Shown one piece after another: positions 1-12,100 of a DNA stretch of 64,000 nucleotides. The notes below the pieces were generated by a model that made no database searches, was not told where the DNA came from, and saw only the letters and a list, made by a program, of their open reading frames with translations. The stretch's first letter is position 1; the number at the start of each line of letters is the position of its first letter. Location of the stretch: contig NC_092674.1 of the NCBI RefSeq assembly GCF_964355755.1, positions 6,579,001 through 6,643,000 on the forward strand, in the 5' to 3' direction. A program made the translations under genes and the position numbers. Origin of the DNA: Antedon mediterranea (lineage: Eukaryota; Echinodermata; Crinoidea; Comatulida; Antedonidae).

Positions 1-47
1 CCCGTGCACCCGCATAGGCTAACCTATATCAATCTGACCACACTCTA

Positions 48-204
48 ATGCGTGGTTCCCAATGGAGACCGACAATCAACGTAATGCAACGTAAGTGATT
101 TTACCAATCACAAGCAATGTATTATGTTGCTTGTATTGATCAACTCGCTTGTGTTGCGCCTACAGTACGTCCTTGCGTTGCGTCCTAGTGGGAACCAAGC
201 TTAA
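48..204. repeat. MITE family 2 copy (CCAAT-bearing hairpin)
   Basis: Begins with GCGTGGTTCCCAATGGAGAC and ends with its approximate reverse complement, CCTAGTGGGAACCAAGC. The two arms pair along their length, and the inner part carries ACCAATCACAAGC. No coding capacity. This is one of about eleven related copies in the window. The family is assigned from shared ends and palindromic layout. Confidence 0.8.
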
Positions 205-665
205 CCTTGTCCACAGCCTAGCCTACCTATGAATCTAATGCCCACTGTAGCCTAGATTTGCCTCAATCTGGCCACACTGTAGCTTAGTCTGTGTCCCTTG
301 CACCTGCTGCCTAGTCTGTTAATTGTTAAATAGTTTCAGCCTGTTTCACAAATAATACTTACATTGGTTTTGCAGAAAAATGCTATTAACCAATCACAAA
401 CAAGATTGATGCGGCCATGTAGTAACTTGATAGACCTGTGTAGTTTGACAACATGTTGTAGCTTTTAATTGAACAATTTAAACAATGCATAATATACAAT
501 ACCACATTTATTTCACAACAATTGAACATGATCGCAATAATATACAGATTATCTTAAATAGCATTATCGAACAGTAACAACACTGCTTAAATAACACACA
601 AGCATAACCATCCTCATTAAAACCATTGATTAATAGTTTTAATGATTAATTTAACTTTCTTACAG
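205..665. other. A+T-rich non-coding stretch before the first exon
   Basis: Nothing recognisable apart from the pyrimidine-rich splice acceptor TTTAACTTTCTTACAG that ends at 665. It is taken to be intron of the plus-strand gene whose upstream part lies outside the window. Confidence 0.4.
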
Positions 666-798
666 GAAGATGAAGCAATTTGGGTGGGGCTGACTAGAGG
701 CGAGGCTGTTACCTTATATAGAAAGCTTTTACCACCGCAGGAAAAAGTACGCCCATTAAAAGATGTATATACAGAAGAGTTATTGAGCAAACTCAAAG
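666..798 (+). CDS. Internal exon of an unrecognised plus-strand gene
   Basis: The exon starts after TTTCTTACAG and ends before GTATTAGTAAG. It reads 44 whole codons plus one base (phase 1 end). The peptide starts EDEAIWVGLTRGEAVTLYRK and continues through KLLPPQEKVRPL to EELLSKLK. It is rich in Glu, Lys and Leu, so it may be helical. The reading joins in frame to the next two exons (1557-1602 and 2197-2239) to make a 73-residue C-terminus. I do not recognise the family. The support is splice signals, matching phases and protein-like composition, not homology. The start of the gene is off the left edge. Confidence 0.6.
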
Positions 799-1115
799 GT
801 ATTAGTAAGTTATGCATGACTGGATGGCATGCTTATTTATATTGAGGATTTACGAAAAAATTTAAGGGGAAATACTGGCCCAAGTAGGTTAGATTGTTTT
901 AATACAATTTATACGGATACAACATTAGTTCATTAATAAAATTAGTGTTTGTGTTACAAAGATATTCTTTGCACAGTTATTTAAACTATGAAATGTTAAA
1001 GAATTAAGAAATTAACAATATACATATTATACAGTGTATTAAAAGTACAGTGCAATTACTACATAGAAATAACAGTAACGATCATATTATTGATAGTAAT
1101 ATTAGTTTTAAACAT

Positions 1116-1258
1116 AAAGTCCTGTCTACACTATCAAACTTTATGTGACAAAAAAATGCGATGTGCCCATATATGGACATGATGATGTCATATCACTACC
1201 ATATTTAAGCATATCACACTTTTTCGTCAAACTAGTTTGATAGTGTAGACAGAGCTTA
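1116..1258. repeat. MITE family 1 copy
   Basis: Left end GTCTACACTATCAAACTTTA and right end TAGTTTGATAGTGTAGACAG are inverted repeats. The inside carries GTGCCCATATATGGACA and CATATCACTACCATATTT. It lies in the intron between 799 and 1556 of the plus-strand gene. Non-coding. Confidence 0.85.
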
Positions 1259-1556
1259 AGAATAATATTAACTGTACAATAGCCTAGCTAAAACAACAAA
1301 AAGAAAGTCTTCAAATAAAACACAAACAAACCAATGTTATTTACAATGCATTAATTAATATTAAATTAACCAACAAAAATTAACATAATGAAATGTTTAT
1401 ACCGTTTATGATCGAATATAGTCCCAGGGGCTTAATTACAAAATTTGGTGAAATTATACATATAGGATTATACTCGGTAATATACGGTAATAACAAAATG
1501 TGGATGATTGACATTTTATTGAACGTTACACAATTTGATTTCTTTGTTATTTTTAG

Positions 1557-1602
1557 AAAACACACTTACCGAAGAATTTATACCAGAAGAAAAACCTAAA
1601 AG
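1557..1602 (+). CDS. Short internal exon of the unrecognised plus-strand gene
   Basis: A 46-base exon after TTTGTTATTTTTAG and before GTAAACATAT. It starts in phase 1, so the G left by the 666-798 exon makes a Glu codon with the first two bases. It then reads NTLTEEFIPEEKPK and ends in phase 2. Being short, it is supported mainly by the phase match on both sides and by acidic, protein-like content that continues the style of the previous exon. Confidence 0.5.
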
Positions 1603-2196
1603 GTAAACATATAGTTGCTATTAAATCTTTAAAACAATTTATTTATCATTTAATTACAGTTAAATTAAAATAAAACAATTTATTAAAAATGAAATATTTA
1701 ATAGAGTAGTATACTGTAGTTTAACATTTAGTCCTCATGTCTGGAAGTTTATAGATTCTCTCATAGATTGCGAGACGACCCTCTCGTAGATTGCGAGACA
1801 AAGACCTAGTTGGGTTGGCTAGTCAATTTGATTCGTTCATAGTTGGAAATTATTACCGTATTTATTCGAATAAATGCCCTCTAGATATGAAAAAAATACG
1901 ACATAATTAATTTTGAGAAGTGATCAAATACAGTAAAATTGTATCAAAATACTTGTAAATTGTAGATCATGTCAATCAATGAATTCTACTACAAATAGAA
2001 ATGTGTTGTAATACAATATTGTGTATATGTGCTTGTGGCGGAGCATTTATTGGTGAAAATAAATAAAGGTTCTGGGGCGTTTATTCAAAGCGGAGCGTTC
2101 ATTTGAATTAGCACAGCAGTTTATATTTCAATTCCCAATTGATAGAAATCTTACACGTAAAACATAGTTTTAAACATTTTTTTTTTCGTTTTTCAG
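1603..2196 (+). other. Last intron of the plus-strand gene
   Basis: The intron starts with GTAAACAT and ends with a long T tract and TTTTTCAG at 2196. Inside are a short direct repeat around 1757-1800 (CTCATAGATTGCGAGAC / CTCGTAGATTGCGAGAC) and A+T-rich sequence. No gene was seen. Confidence 0.45.
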
Positions 2197-2239
2197 CTCT
2201 TTCATGTCAAGAATATTCAAAAGAGGCAAGGACGATTAA
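2197..2239 (+). CDS. Last coding exon of the unrecognised plus-strand gene
   Basis: After the strong acceptor TTTTTTTTCGTTTTTCAG, the base C completes an AGC Ser codon with the AG left by the previous exon. The frame then reads SFMSRIFKRGKDD and stops with TAA. The lysine/aspartate-rich end is plausible for a cytosolic protein. A longer open frame across the same bases ignores the splice site and is not preferred. The stop faces the stop of VEGF-like gene A, 637 bases away, so the two genes are convergent. Confidence 0.5.
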
Positions 2240-2374
2240 ACACATAAAGGGAGAAAAAAGGAATATTTTTAGTTGTATTGAGATAAAAAACAATGATAAA
2301 ATCATTAAAATATGCCATGATAAAAAACCAAAATTTCATTTGAGTTTTATTATATTAGAGACACAATGATACTA

Positions 2375-2560
2375 CTAGACTAGGACCCAAGTCTGTAGAT
2401 TGACTTTTTTATGTTATTGCACCAGTCGGCATTTTGATTGTTGTCTGAAAAGTTTATGATCTCAAGTAGTATACGTATGAAACGCCATATGTGCCAAAAT
2501 ATTTATCATTTTACTTATATTAAGTCAAAACTCCGTCTAGAACCTAGACTATGATACTCC
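2375..2560. repeat. 'AAACGCCATATGTG' dispersed repeat, copy 1
   Basis: Shares CAAGTAGTATACGTATGAAA, CGCCATATGTG and AAGTCAAAACTCCGTCT with copies near 55.07, 55.98 and 57.08 kb. The outer ends (TAGACTAGGACCC and, reversed, TAGTCTAGGTTC) look like imperfect terminal inverted repeats, so this may be a non-autonomous DNA transposon. It sits between the two convergent genes. Confidence 0.65.
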
Positions 2561-2586
2561 TTGTTAATATTGTTTCTAAAATGAAT

Positions 2587-2641
2587 TTACATTTTGGGAG
2601 TAGGAGTGCAATTTACATTTTGGGAGTAGGAGTGCAATTTT
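2587..2641. repeat. Short tandem duplication (27 bp x 2)
   Basis: The unit beginning TTACATTTTGGGAGTAGGAG occurs twice back to back without visible mismatch, in the 3' flank shared by the convergent genes. Confidence 0.85.
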
Positions 2642-2876
2642 AATTATTGGATCATGTCAAAATGATTCTACTGCTGTTACTGCAGTAACTACGTTTTTTT
2701 GCTGCAATAATGTATAATTTTAGTTTTTTTTTAATGTACAAAAAACGTAAACTTTATGAGGCAGCCACTGCAACTAAAAATATGTTAAATATAAAAAAGG
2801 CTTATAACTAATTTCATAAACTGGTTAAGGATTAAACAAACTCTATTTACTGCAGTAGAATCATTTTGACTAGTCT

Positions 2877-3186
2877 TTAATCTTCCGAACTGTTATCACT
2901 TGAGGATTGATCCTGATTATGACGAGTTATTTTATATTTATGATTTTTTTTATTTGAACGAAACGATGATTCGCCAATTTTTGAGATAATACTAACAGAA
3001 TAGCTTGAAGAATATGGTTGGTTATTGTTAGGTATATTACCGACCGGTGATTGTACAGACGGCATGTTGCGTAATTTTTGTGTTGAAACTTTCTCACAAG
3101 GTCGTTTCAGGCACCGGCAGCACTCTGGGTAAAACGTCTTGTCTCGGTCACAGGGTGGGAATGACATGGTGTTGCCTTCTAATAAT
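2877..3186 (-). CDS. VEGF-like gene A, exon 5 (C-terminal tail)
   Basis: Starts after TTTTTCTTCTAG in phase 2 (the AG of exon 4 plus A makes Arg) and ends with TAA at 2877. It encodes a last cysteine cluster, PPCDRDKTFYPECCRCLKRP, then a low-complexity tail with a basic run (RSNKKNHKYKITRH) and an acidic serine-rich end (SSSDNSSED). The basic run could bind matrix or heparan sulphate, but that is inference. A second AG eight bases downstream would break the frame, so the upstream acceptor was chosen. The 3' UTR has ATTAAA-type signals on the minus strand near 2731 and 2640. Confidence 0.82.
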
Positions 3187-6100
3187 CTAGAAGAAAAATA
3201 TGACAACATCTGCTGTAGTAATATTTGGTTAATTTGCTTAATGCTAACAATATGCAACAACTCATAATTGTACCCCAATAGGACTGACGTCAAAGTTTAT
3301 CGTTGTGTACGCTTAGCACACCTTTTCATATCGTTTATTTCAAATGGTGAAACCCAACAAGTATTTTTGGGAGCTTAGCTATATACATGTGATAGTCATC
3401 AACATGAATTGTCACAGTCGATTCCTATACGGTATCACTCACGTCTAGCGACGTTAAACAGCCTGTAGTATCGCGTCTGCTGACGTACCAAAGGCCAATT
3501 TACACAGACGGGCGGTAACGGTAAGCGGAAAACCGCGTAGCTTGTCCCATGTAAAATCTGTATATATCTTGAGCGGAAACCGCCCGTCAGCTCCGCGCTT
3601 TGTGTAAATGGTCAAAAGGAATAACAGAGATTCTATATTTTAATTATCGTCGTTTTATTTTACCGCTCGTCTTTATGCTCATTGGTAGACTGAAATCAAA
3701 CACATTTTTAACACGGACAATTATCGTATATTGTTATTGAATTTCATTTACGACTTGACACAAAAACAACATTTCGAGTAATTAATAGTTTTACTTACAG
3801 GGTCGGTTTCGGGAGTTTTTTTTAAACGGTGGAGCCCTAACATATGTTCTGTCAAAATTGATATCAAAAGGTAATAATTTCGTTTTAGCTGTCAAAATGA
3901 TTTTTTTTTATGTCACCTGCATTGGTCTTTGGGTAGCTTGATTAATCCTTTGGTAATCTTTAAACACTGGCTGTTACCAGACGGACATCCACACGCGCAC
4001 GAACTGCGGTCCTGCACGTACGGACTGGGGCATCTGGTGGCGCATTCACACATACACGTTGTTAAATTCCATACGTGAGTAGATAAACAAGCCATTGTTT
4101 TAGTACAGCTCGACTTTTGTACGCAAGAGCAGGTTTTGTGGCTGACTACGTTGCGTTGAACTGAATGAACTACGGGTTGTCTTGCGTCAGTGTCGTACAC
4201 CATAAACTAACAAAAAACAATAGACTTATTGTTGGATATTGGGTGATAACATGTATTATCAATACTATACCTATGTTGTGATAGCTATCTTAACCACGCC
4301 AATTTCTAAAATTGATGCTAAAATGTTACTACGCGTGCGGTATGGTCCATTTAAATTTTATATAGGTGCCATACAGCGCCTAAAGCTCTGTATACTACAC
4401 TATCAATCGTTATGTCACAAAAAATATGATGTGCCCAAACTAGTTTGATAGTGTAGACAGAGCTTAATAAATGTGATCAGGTACAAGCGTCCAGCGTCTT
4501 ATCTTACTCTCTACACTATCAAACTTTATGTGACATCAAAGTGTGATGTACCCATCCATGGACATGATGATGCCATATTACTACCATATTTAAGCATATC
4601 ACTACCATATTTGGGCACATCACACTTATTTTGTTAAACTAGTTTGATAGTGTTGACAGAGCTTTATTCAATTCAATTCAAATTCAAATAAACATTTATT
4701 TCTTTCATTCATATTTGAGTAAAAAACATTATAATTTCTGATATTTTATAAATAAATATTTTTTTTTTTAGAGATATAATACAGTAAATCATAATGTATA
4801 AAAAGATGATTCAGTTATATACAAAATGAAAGAGGCAAAAAAACCCAAGAAAGTATCGATCAATTGGAAAAAAAAAAATCCAATTGAAACTTGTATGTTG
4901 GGAAGCCATGTAAGAACATTATATACTTATATATATATAAATGTAAACATATAAATACACAAACACATATAGATCAACAGACACACACACACACCAACAG
5001 TAAAGGAAGCAATTTCGAATAAGTTTCTAAAGTTAAAAAAAATATTACAAAATAGAGAAAACAATTAGTTATAATTTGAAATAAGATATTCTTTAAGTTT
5101 AAAAGAGAACATTTTGCTAGAAGACGATGATGAAATTTCGGGAGGTAGATTATTGAATAGTTTAGAACCACTATAGCGAATGTTATGTTTCATTTTAGTT
5201 AGTTTAGGTTGAGGAAGATGAAGGTCCCGTGATGCTCTTGTGTTATACGAATGGATTTCAGAGTTAGTTAAAAAATTACAGGAAAAGTTAGAAGGCAGTT
5301 TGGAATTAATATGTTCATAAACGAAAATGCATTGTTGGAGTTTATTAATATCGTGCACAGTTAAGAGTTTAAGGTTATAAAAAAGAATATTAGTATGAGC
5401 AAGACGTGAGTTACCCGAGATAAGACGAACAGCTTTCTTTTGAAGGACGTGTATTTTATTAAGATTTGAAGGGTAATTATTGGCCCATACAATGTTACAG
5501 TAACTAATAAAAGGCAGAATAAAGGAACAGTAAATATTGCGTAAAATTTGAGACGGTAAAAAGGAAGACAGACGATAAAGTATGCCAATGTTTTTAGAAA
5601 TTTTTAATTCAATTTCTTTTATATGATTTTTAAAATTTAGCTCTTGGTCAATTAAAACACCTAGAAATTTGGTTTGCTTAACATGGGGAATTACTTGATC
5701 ACCAATCAGAATTTTATGAGACTCGTCGGTCAGTTTTTGATGACGTATTCCAAACAACATAAAGTTGCATTTACTTAGCTTTATTGAAAGTTTATTCACA
5801 TTAAAATAATCGTTAATATTAATTAATTCTTGGTTAAAAGTATGAAAAATTGATTGAAAGTTAACACTTTTAAAAAATAAAGTCGTGTCATCTGCATAAA
5901 GATAAAAGGTAAGGATATCTGAGGCGTTTGGTAAATCATTGATGTAAATTAGAAATAAAAGAGGGCCAAGCAAGGACCCTTGGGGAACACCACAGGTAAT
6001 GGGCTTAAGATCAGAGGTATGATTGTTAACAGAAGTACATTGAAATCTATTTGATAAGTAATTGTTTAAAAGTTTAAGAGCAACACCACGGATACCATAA

Positions 6101-9100
6101 TTTGAAAGTTTAGTAATCAGAATATGATGGTCAATAGTATCAAAAGCTTTCGACAGGTCAATAAACAAGCCAGAGGGAAAAGAATTGTTTTGAATTGCAT
6201 CAATAATGTTGTTGGTTAAATCAATTAGCGCAAAAGACGTAGAATAGTTTTTCCTAAATCCGAATTGTTTATTATAAAGAATATTGTGCTTGCTTATAAA
6301 ATCATAGACGCGGTTATAAATAATCTTTTCAAGAATCTTTGAAAAAAAGGGAAGGATGGAGATTGGACGATAGTTATTTGGATCGGACTTGCTACCTTTC
6401 TTGAAAATTGGAATAACTTTACCAATTTTTAGGGAGTTGGGAAAAACACCAGATGTAAGAGATAAATTAAAAATGTAAGTGAGAGGAGAGAGAATAGTGT
6501 CAATGGATTTTTTAATAACTTTAGAACAAATGTCATCGATGCCAGAGGCCTTGTTGCTTTTAAATGAATTTGTGATTTTGTGCACTTCTTGTTCGGTTAC
6601 AGGTGAAAGAAAAATTGAGTTAGGAATAGGGAAGTGATGAAAAGTTTTATCAGAGTCATTGTTTATTTTTCCAGCAAGGTTGGGTCCAATATTTGTAAAG
6701 TGGTCATTGAATAGATTTGCTACTATTAAAGGTTCTTTTATTAATTTTCCATCAGCTAAAAGTTCAATATCGGCAGGTGCATTTTTATTTGACTTAAGAA
6801 GAGAATTGATGACACGCCAGGTGGCCTTGATATTGAACTTAAGCTTAGTAAAAGTTTCACAAAAGTAATCCAATTTAGCAGTTTTTAAAACGTTGTTTAA
6901 TTTATTTCGATAACGCTTATATTTGGATATATTAGAAAGTGTTGGATGGCGTAGACTTTTAGAATAAAGTTTCTGTTTGTACAAAATCGAGGTCAAAAGT
7001 CCATCGGTCATCCATGGTTTAAGTTTAACTTTAGCTTTGGATGGTTCAAAATAAAGGAAAGTGTTTATTATATAAGGTGGTAAAATTATTAATAAATGTG
7101 TCATATGCCAGATTTGTGTCTTGCGTACTCACGACATCATTCCATGGAAAAATTGATAAATCATTACGAAAATTAAGGATATTGTGTTCACTAGTATTTC
7201 TAAATTTAAGATTGGTATTGATTACTCGCTTATTCGGTTTATTTGAACTGATGTTAAAAACAGGAAGATGATCTGTAGCATCATTAATAATGATACCACT
7301 AACAGACGATTCAAGATCATTAGTGAAAATGTTGTCAATTAGGGTAGCGGAATGTTCGGTGATGCGTGTCGGTCTATGAATAAGCGAAATGAGAGAATTG
7401 TTGAAAAGACAATGAACAAAATCATTAATATTGTTATCAGATTCAAATTTGAGTAAGTCAATGTTAAAATCACCAAGGAGAAATATTTTGTTATTTTCTT
7501 TCGTTAAGTTTTTAATAAGGAGTTCAAAGTTCTGCGTAAAGAAAGGAATAGAAATATCATGGGGTCTATATATAGTTCCTATTATTATATCTTCTTTTCC
7601 GGTTTTAACTTCAATAAACTGAGATTCACAAAAATAGGTTAAAGGAGTTAAGTCATCTCTAATTTTATAATGACACTTATTATTGATAAAAATATTGATA
7701 CCTCCGCATTTATATGAACGGGGTTTGAAAACTAGTGAATAAAATGGTAAATGAATAAGTGGACTAACACAGTCCATCCAAGTTTCAGTTACCGAAATGA
7801 CATCAAAGTCAAAATTAAGAGATTGAATGCAACTTGAAATAGATTCAAAGTTTTTTTGTAAGCTTCTAGCATTAAAATGTATACAAGAGAAACGATTTTC
7901 AAATTCATTGTTATTGAATTTCTTTGTGAATTCATTTGGTAAATAGTAATTAGAAATATTTTGATCATTAAAAAAATTATTGTCCGGGTCGATGTCGTCA
8001 AATTGACTAGCAGTTGATGAGGGTTTAAATAGATGGTTTGATAATCGATTTAAATTATCATTGTTACTGAAAGTTGGTGCTTCCATATAAGACAAAAACA
8101 CAAAAAACACAGACAAAACACAGAACAAATACAAATTAAGAGTTAGAAAAATTGAGGTATAGTAAGTAACGTGCTTAAGCGTAAAATGTAATTTTAAACT
8201 GCTCAAAACAGAGTCTCTTTATGTATAACTATGAATCAATTGATAAAGTTAGTCAGTTGTAACATACATACATATAAACACACACATATACATATATGTA
8301 GGTTCCTAATTTGACACGACGAACGATAGGCGCAACGCCTAGTGTGTTGACCAATCACAAGCGTCGAGCGTCGTCGTGGACGCAATGCGTCGTTTTGCGA
8401 ACTTTTGTCTAAATACCTGTTTCTTGACTAATTCTGTCTGGTTTGCTTTACAAGTGAACCCGTCCGCGCAACAACCCGAATTCCGGCATCGGTTGACTCG
8501 GATACATTCGGGATACAGTCGGAAGACCAATCCTTCAACGATGCCGATCTCTTTATACGCGTCTATGATGACAGATCTTGGCGTACCGCACATCACATCC
8601 AGTGCTTGTTCAAGTAATATTTCTCGATCTATTTATAAAATAAAATCAAGCATAATTGTTACTTCACTGTACTGACCAAGAATCAAGACAGTCTTCTGTA
8701 ATCATTAAGAAAAACGCTAAAACTAATTTGAAGCTACATGTAAGCTAGGCCTACATTCACACGGAAGACGGCGCTGTTTTATTAAATCAAGAAAGAATAG
8801 ACAAAACTATTAGTTAAATTACTAGTGTGAATGTACCGTAGCGTTAAACCAAGGCAATTGACTCGGTTTAAAGCATAAAGAGAAATCTAAACTTATTTCA
8901 CTGTGGTTAAAGTAGTCAAAGGAAGGACAGACAGACAGACTTACCAGTTTTCATCTGTAATTCTAACGGCATGCTTCGCTGATCTTGACGTCCCTTTTGA
9001 ACTCGTACGCCAGGTCTTGCTTGTGTGGCTTCTTGCGACCCCATGACCGCCTGCCATACGTCTTCAATATTATTGTGTGGAAATATTGCTTCAAGGAATT

Positions 9101-12100
9101 CATCAGCTGTTTGTATTCTTCCATTTTGTGATACCTAGTAAAAAAAAAAATATTTTTTACAAAAAACGCCACTCATCTCACGATAACTACTGTCTACATG
9201 CATCTCAATATTTATCAGCAAATGTTTTCACAGACTCTCTTTTCCCAGACGTGCTTTGGGGTATGCGCATGCCCAGTCCGAGTTTCCAAATACCCATTTT
9301 TCAGCCGTAGTAAACTATAAGCAAAAGAAATTATGATTTGGCCATATGTGGACATGATGATGTCATATCACTACCATATTTGAGCATATCACTACCATAA
9401 TATTTGGGCACATCACACTTTTTTTGTCAAATTAGTTTGATAGTGTAGACAGAGCTTTATAAGTGTCCCGAGAACAACGCACAGAAGACGAAGAGCATTT
9501 AAAGGCCATCAACTTCACCTCTCATCCGAAAGACGGTTAAACCATTAAACCCTGCAAGAAACACTAATCCTCTTAGTCATCGAACATGACCATTTAACAG
9601 CACAACCTGATAACGGATTAGATACTCATCTTGCTAAGATTATGATAATCTATCACATCTATTAGGATTAAAAGATACTTATACTCTTATGGACATTATC
9701 CACAAAAGCATAATACATTAAATAGCAGTAATTATCCTTGTAATTGAAAGCTTATCTTATTAGAAGTAATGAATTATACAGACGAGTATAAATGACAATG
9801 ATGAATTTAAAAACTAGGACGATAAATAACATTGTGACAATCCCATCAGTTTAACGTATCTATATATGCCGATAACTTACTGTATACGACCTAAAGCTCT
9901 GTCTACACGACATGTTGACCTACGTCGACTTTTTATTGTAATTGTTATTTTCTATATCATGTTTTTTTTTTTTGTGTGTATATTTCTCTTGGATGCACCT
10001 TCCATTTGGTCGAGTGCCACTGTTGTAAAAGTGTAATCTCCAAATAAATTATTATTATTATTATCAAATTGTACGTGTGATGTGCCCATAATAGACATTA
10101 TGGTGACATATTACTACCATATTTAACCATATCACTACCATATTTGGGCACAGCACACTTTTTGTATCAAACTAGTTTGATAGTGTAGATTATATTCAAG
10201 CTTGGTTCCTATACTAATTTGACGCGACGAAGGATAGGCGCAACACAGGTGTATTGACCAATCACAAGCGGCAGATCGGATGATTTATCGCGCCGTGATT
10301 GGTAAATTTACTAGCGGCGTGCTTATACGTCATAATATAAGTGTGAATCAAGCTTGAGATATAATGGTAGATGCGGGGAAACAAACATTTGTAAATGACG
10401 AAAGAAAATCTGGGATTGCCATCTTTATGTCATATGAGCCTGTTAGCGTCGTGTGGCAGTTTGACAGTCCCCGGTTTGTTGTTGCTAGCCATGAAACATT
10501 CCCCAGTTTGTTGTCGCTTGACAAGAAACAATTTCAGTTTGTTTCTAGACATGAAGTCGTACCAGAGTAGGCTTTCGTCACTGTACACGTAAACCTATGC
10601 ACGGTATGAACTGAATGACGCTTAGGCCTCGTAAGCAGACAATGATGATGATTTTAACAGTCATTGGTCAACACTTTATAACCGATTGACTGGACATTTT
10701 GAGTAAAAGGTCAAAACGTGAAACGTCACTAAATTTGTAACTTCACCTGGTATCATTAATCTATTTCTAAATTTCAAACGAATAATGAGCAAATGGCGCT
10801 TTAAGACTATATCGTTATTATTACTTGTAGGCTTGGTTCCCACTAGAACGTAACGCAAGGACGTAAACGCAACGCAAGCGTTTTAACCAATGACAAGCGA
10901 AGTTATAGACAGCAATCACAAGCGAATAAGCCATCGCTTGTGATTGGTCAATTCACTTGTGTTACGTCCTTGTGTTGCGTTGCTAGTGGGAACCAAGCTT
11001 ACGGTATACCAATGCGTGGGATACTGATCAGTGGATAATATTTTTATAACAGTTTTCTCGAAATGAACCACTAACAAATAAATAAAACATAACGATACAG
11101 AGAAATTAAATAGGTTTAAAAAATGTATTTTTTTTATATTTGACAATTTTTACTTTGATACAGATAGACCTAATTTAATTTACTTAAAAGAACGGGAATA
11201 TGTTTTAATTTATGAAAAGAATATGAATGGTATATGTGATTTCATTCAACTTCTAATTATCGTGAATTACGCGAAGATTTTTTATTTCATTTATGAAACG
11301 AATATGATTTGTCTATAGGTATGATTTCATCAAACTTCTAATATATTGATATCATCACAAAATTATATTTTAATGACATACCGTAATTCAGAAAGTGTTT
11401 AGGCCTGATATCAATTGGTAAGTATATTAAAGAAGTCCCCCAAAAACATGAAAAATGGAGAATAATTAAATTAGACTTTGAATAATGGTATTTTGTTATA
11501 ATTTTAATAAAGTTAATCACTTCTGTAGAAAAAAAAAACGAAAAAAATAATATTTTTGACTTATAAAATAAATGGTTAAACTCAATCACAAATCCATTGA
11601 CTGGCAGCCAATTTGACTATTTTTTGCATTAAATTACAGTTTTTCCAGATAAATAATTTAGTTTTCGATCTAATTTTTTGTAAAAGTGGATAACTATTAT
11701 GTGACTTTAAAATGGCATATTCAATACAAAAAAATGTAAAAATCATTTTGCAGGGGGACAATACATCTTCGAAGACATAGTATCAAAATGTTATGAATAA
11801 ATGTATTCTACCGATGACGTTATGTCCCAGTTAAATATCATAATACCTGTTATATAAATCCCGAAACGTAAAGTAGGCCGCTAAGCCATCTACACAAAAT
11901 AAAATTTCCTAGGATTTCCGATCCATGACATAACAAGATCGACCTCCGGTACGTTGATCCAATTCCCGGTTGGAAACATAAGTAAATTTACCTTCTTCAA
12001 TGTTTATGACATAGACTTAAATTCTGTTCTTGTACTTCAATATAACATTACAATGCATTTAATATAGGCCTTTAAAAACTGTATGAAACCTAACAGAACT

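Larger units (their letters stand above)
4667..8206 (-). mobile_element. Nearly full-length non-LTR retrotransposon (LINE), Jockey/CR1-like group
   Basis: On the minus strand an apurinic endonuclease region (7046-8206) is followed by a reverse transcriptase (5065-7104). The 3' tail is A+T-rich and ends in repeats of TTGAA at about 4667-4690. No LTRs, RNase H or ORF1-type gag protein were seen. It lies in intron 3 of VEGF-like gene A in the gene's own orientation. The clade is judged from RT motif style only. Confidence 0.9.
4207..8416 (-). other. VEGF-like gene A, intron 3 (4.2 kb, filled with mobile elements)
   Basis: Most of the intron is a LINE (about 4667-8206, same strand as the gene) plus two MITE family 1 copies (4381-4466, 4505-4665) and a family 2 relative (8300-8396). 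The remaining sequence amounts to a few hundred bases without recognisable content. Confidence 0.8.

Noticed and set aside
8376-8675. Plus-strand open frame of 99 codons
   Set aside because: Shadow of the gene A knot exon on the other strand.
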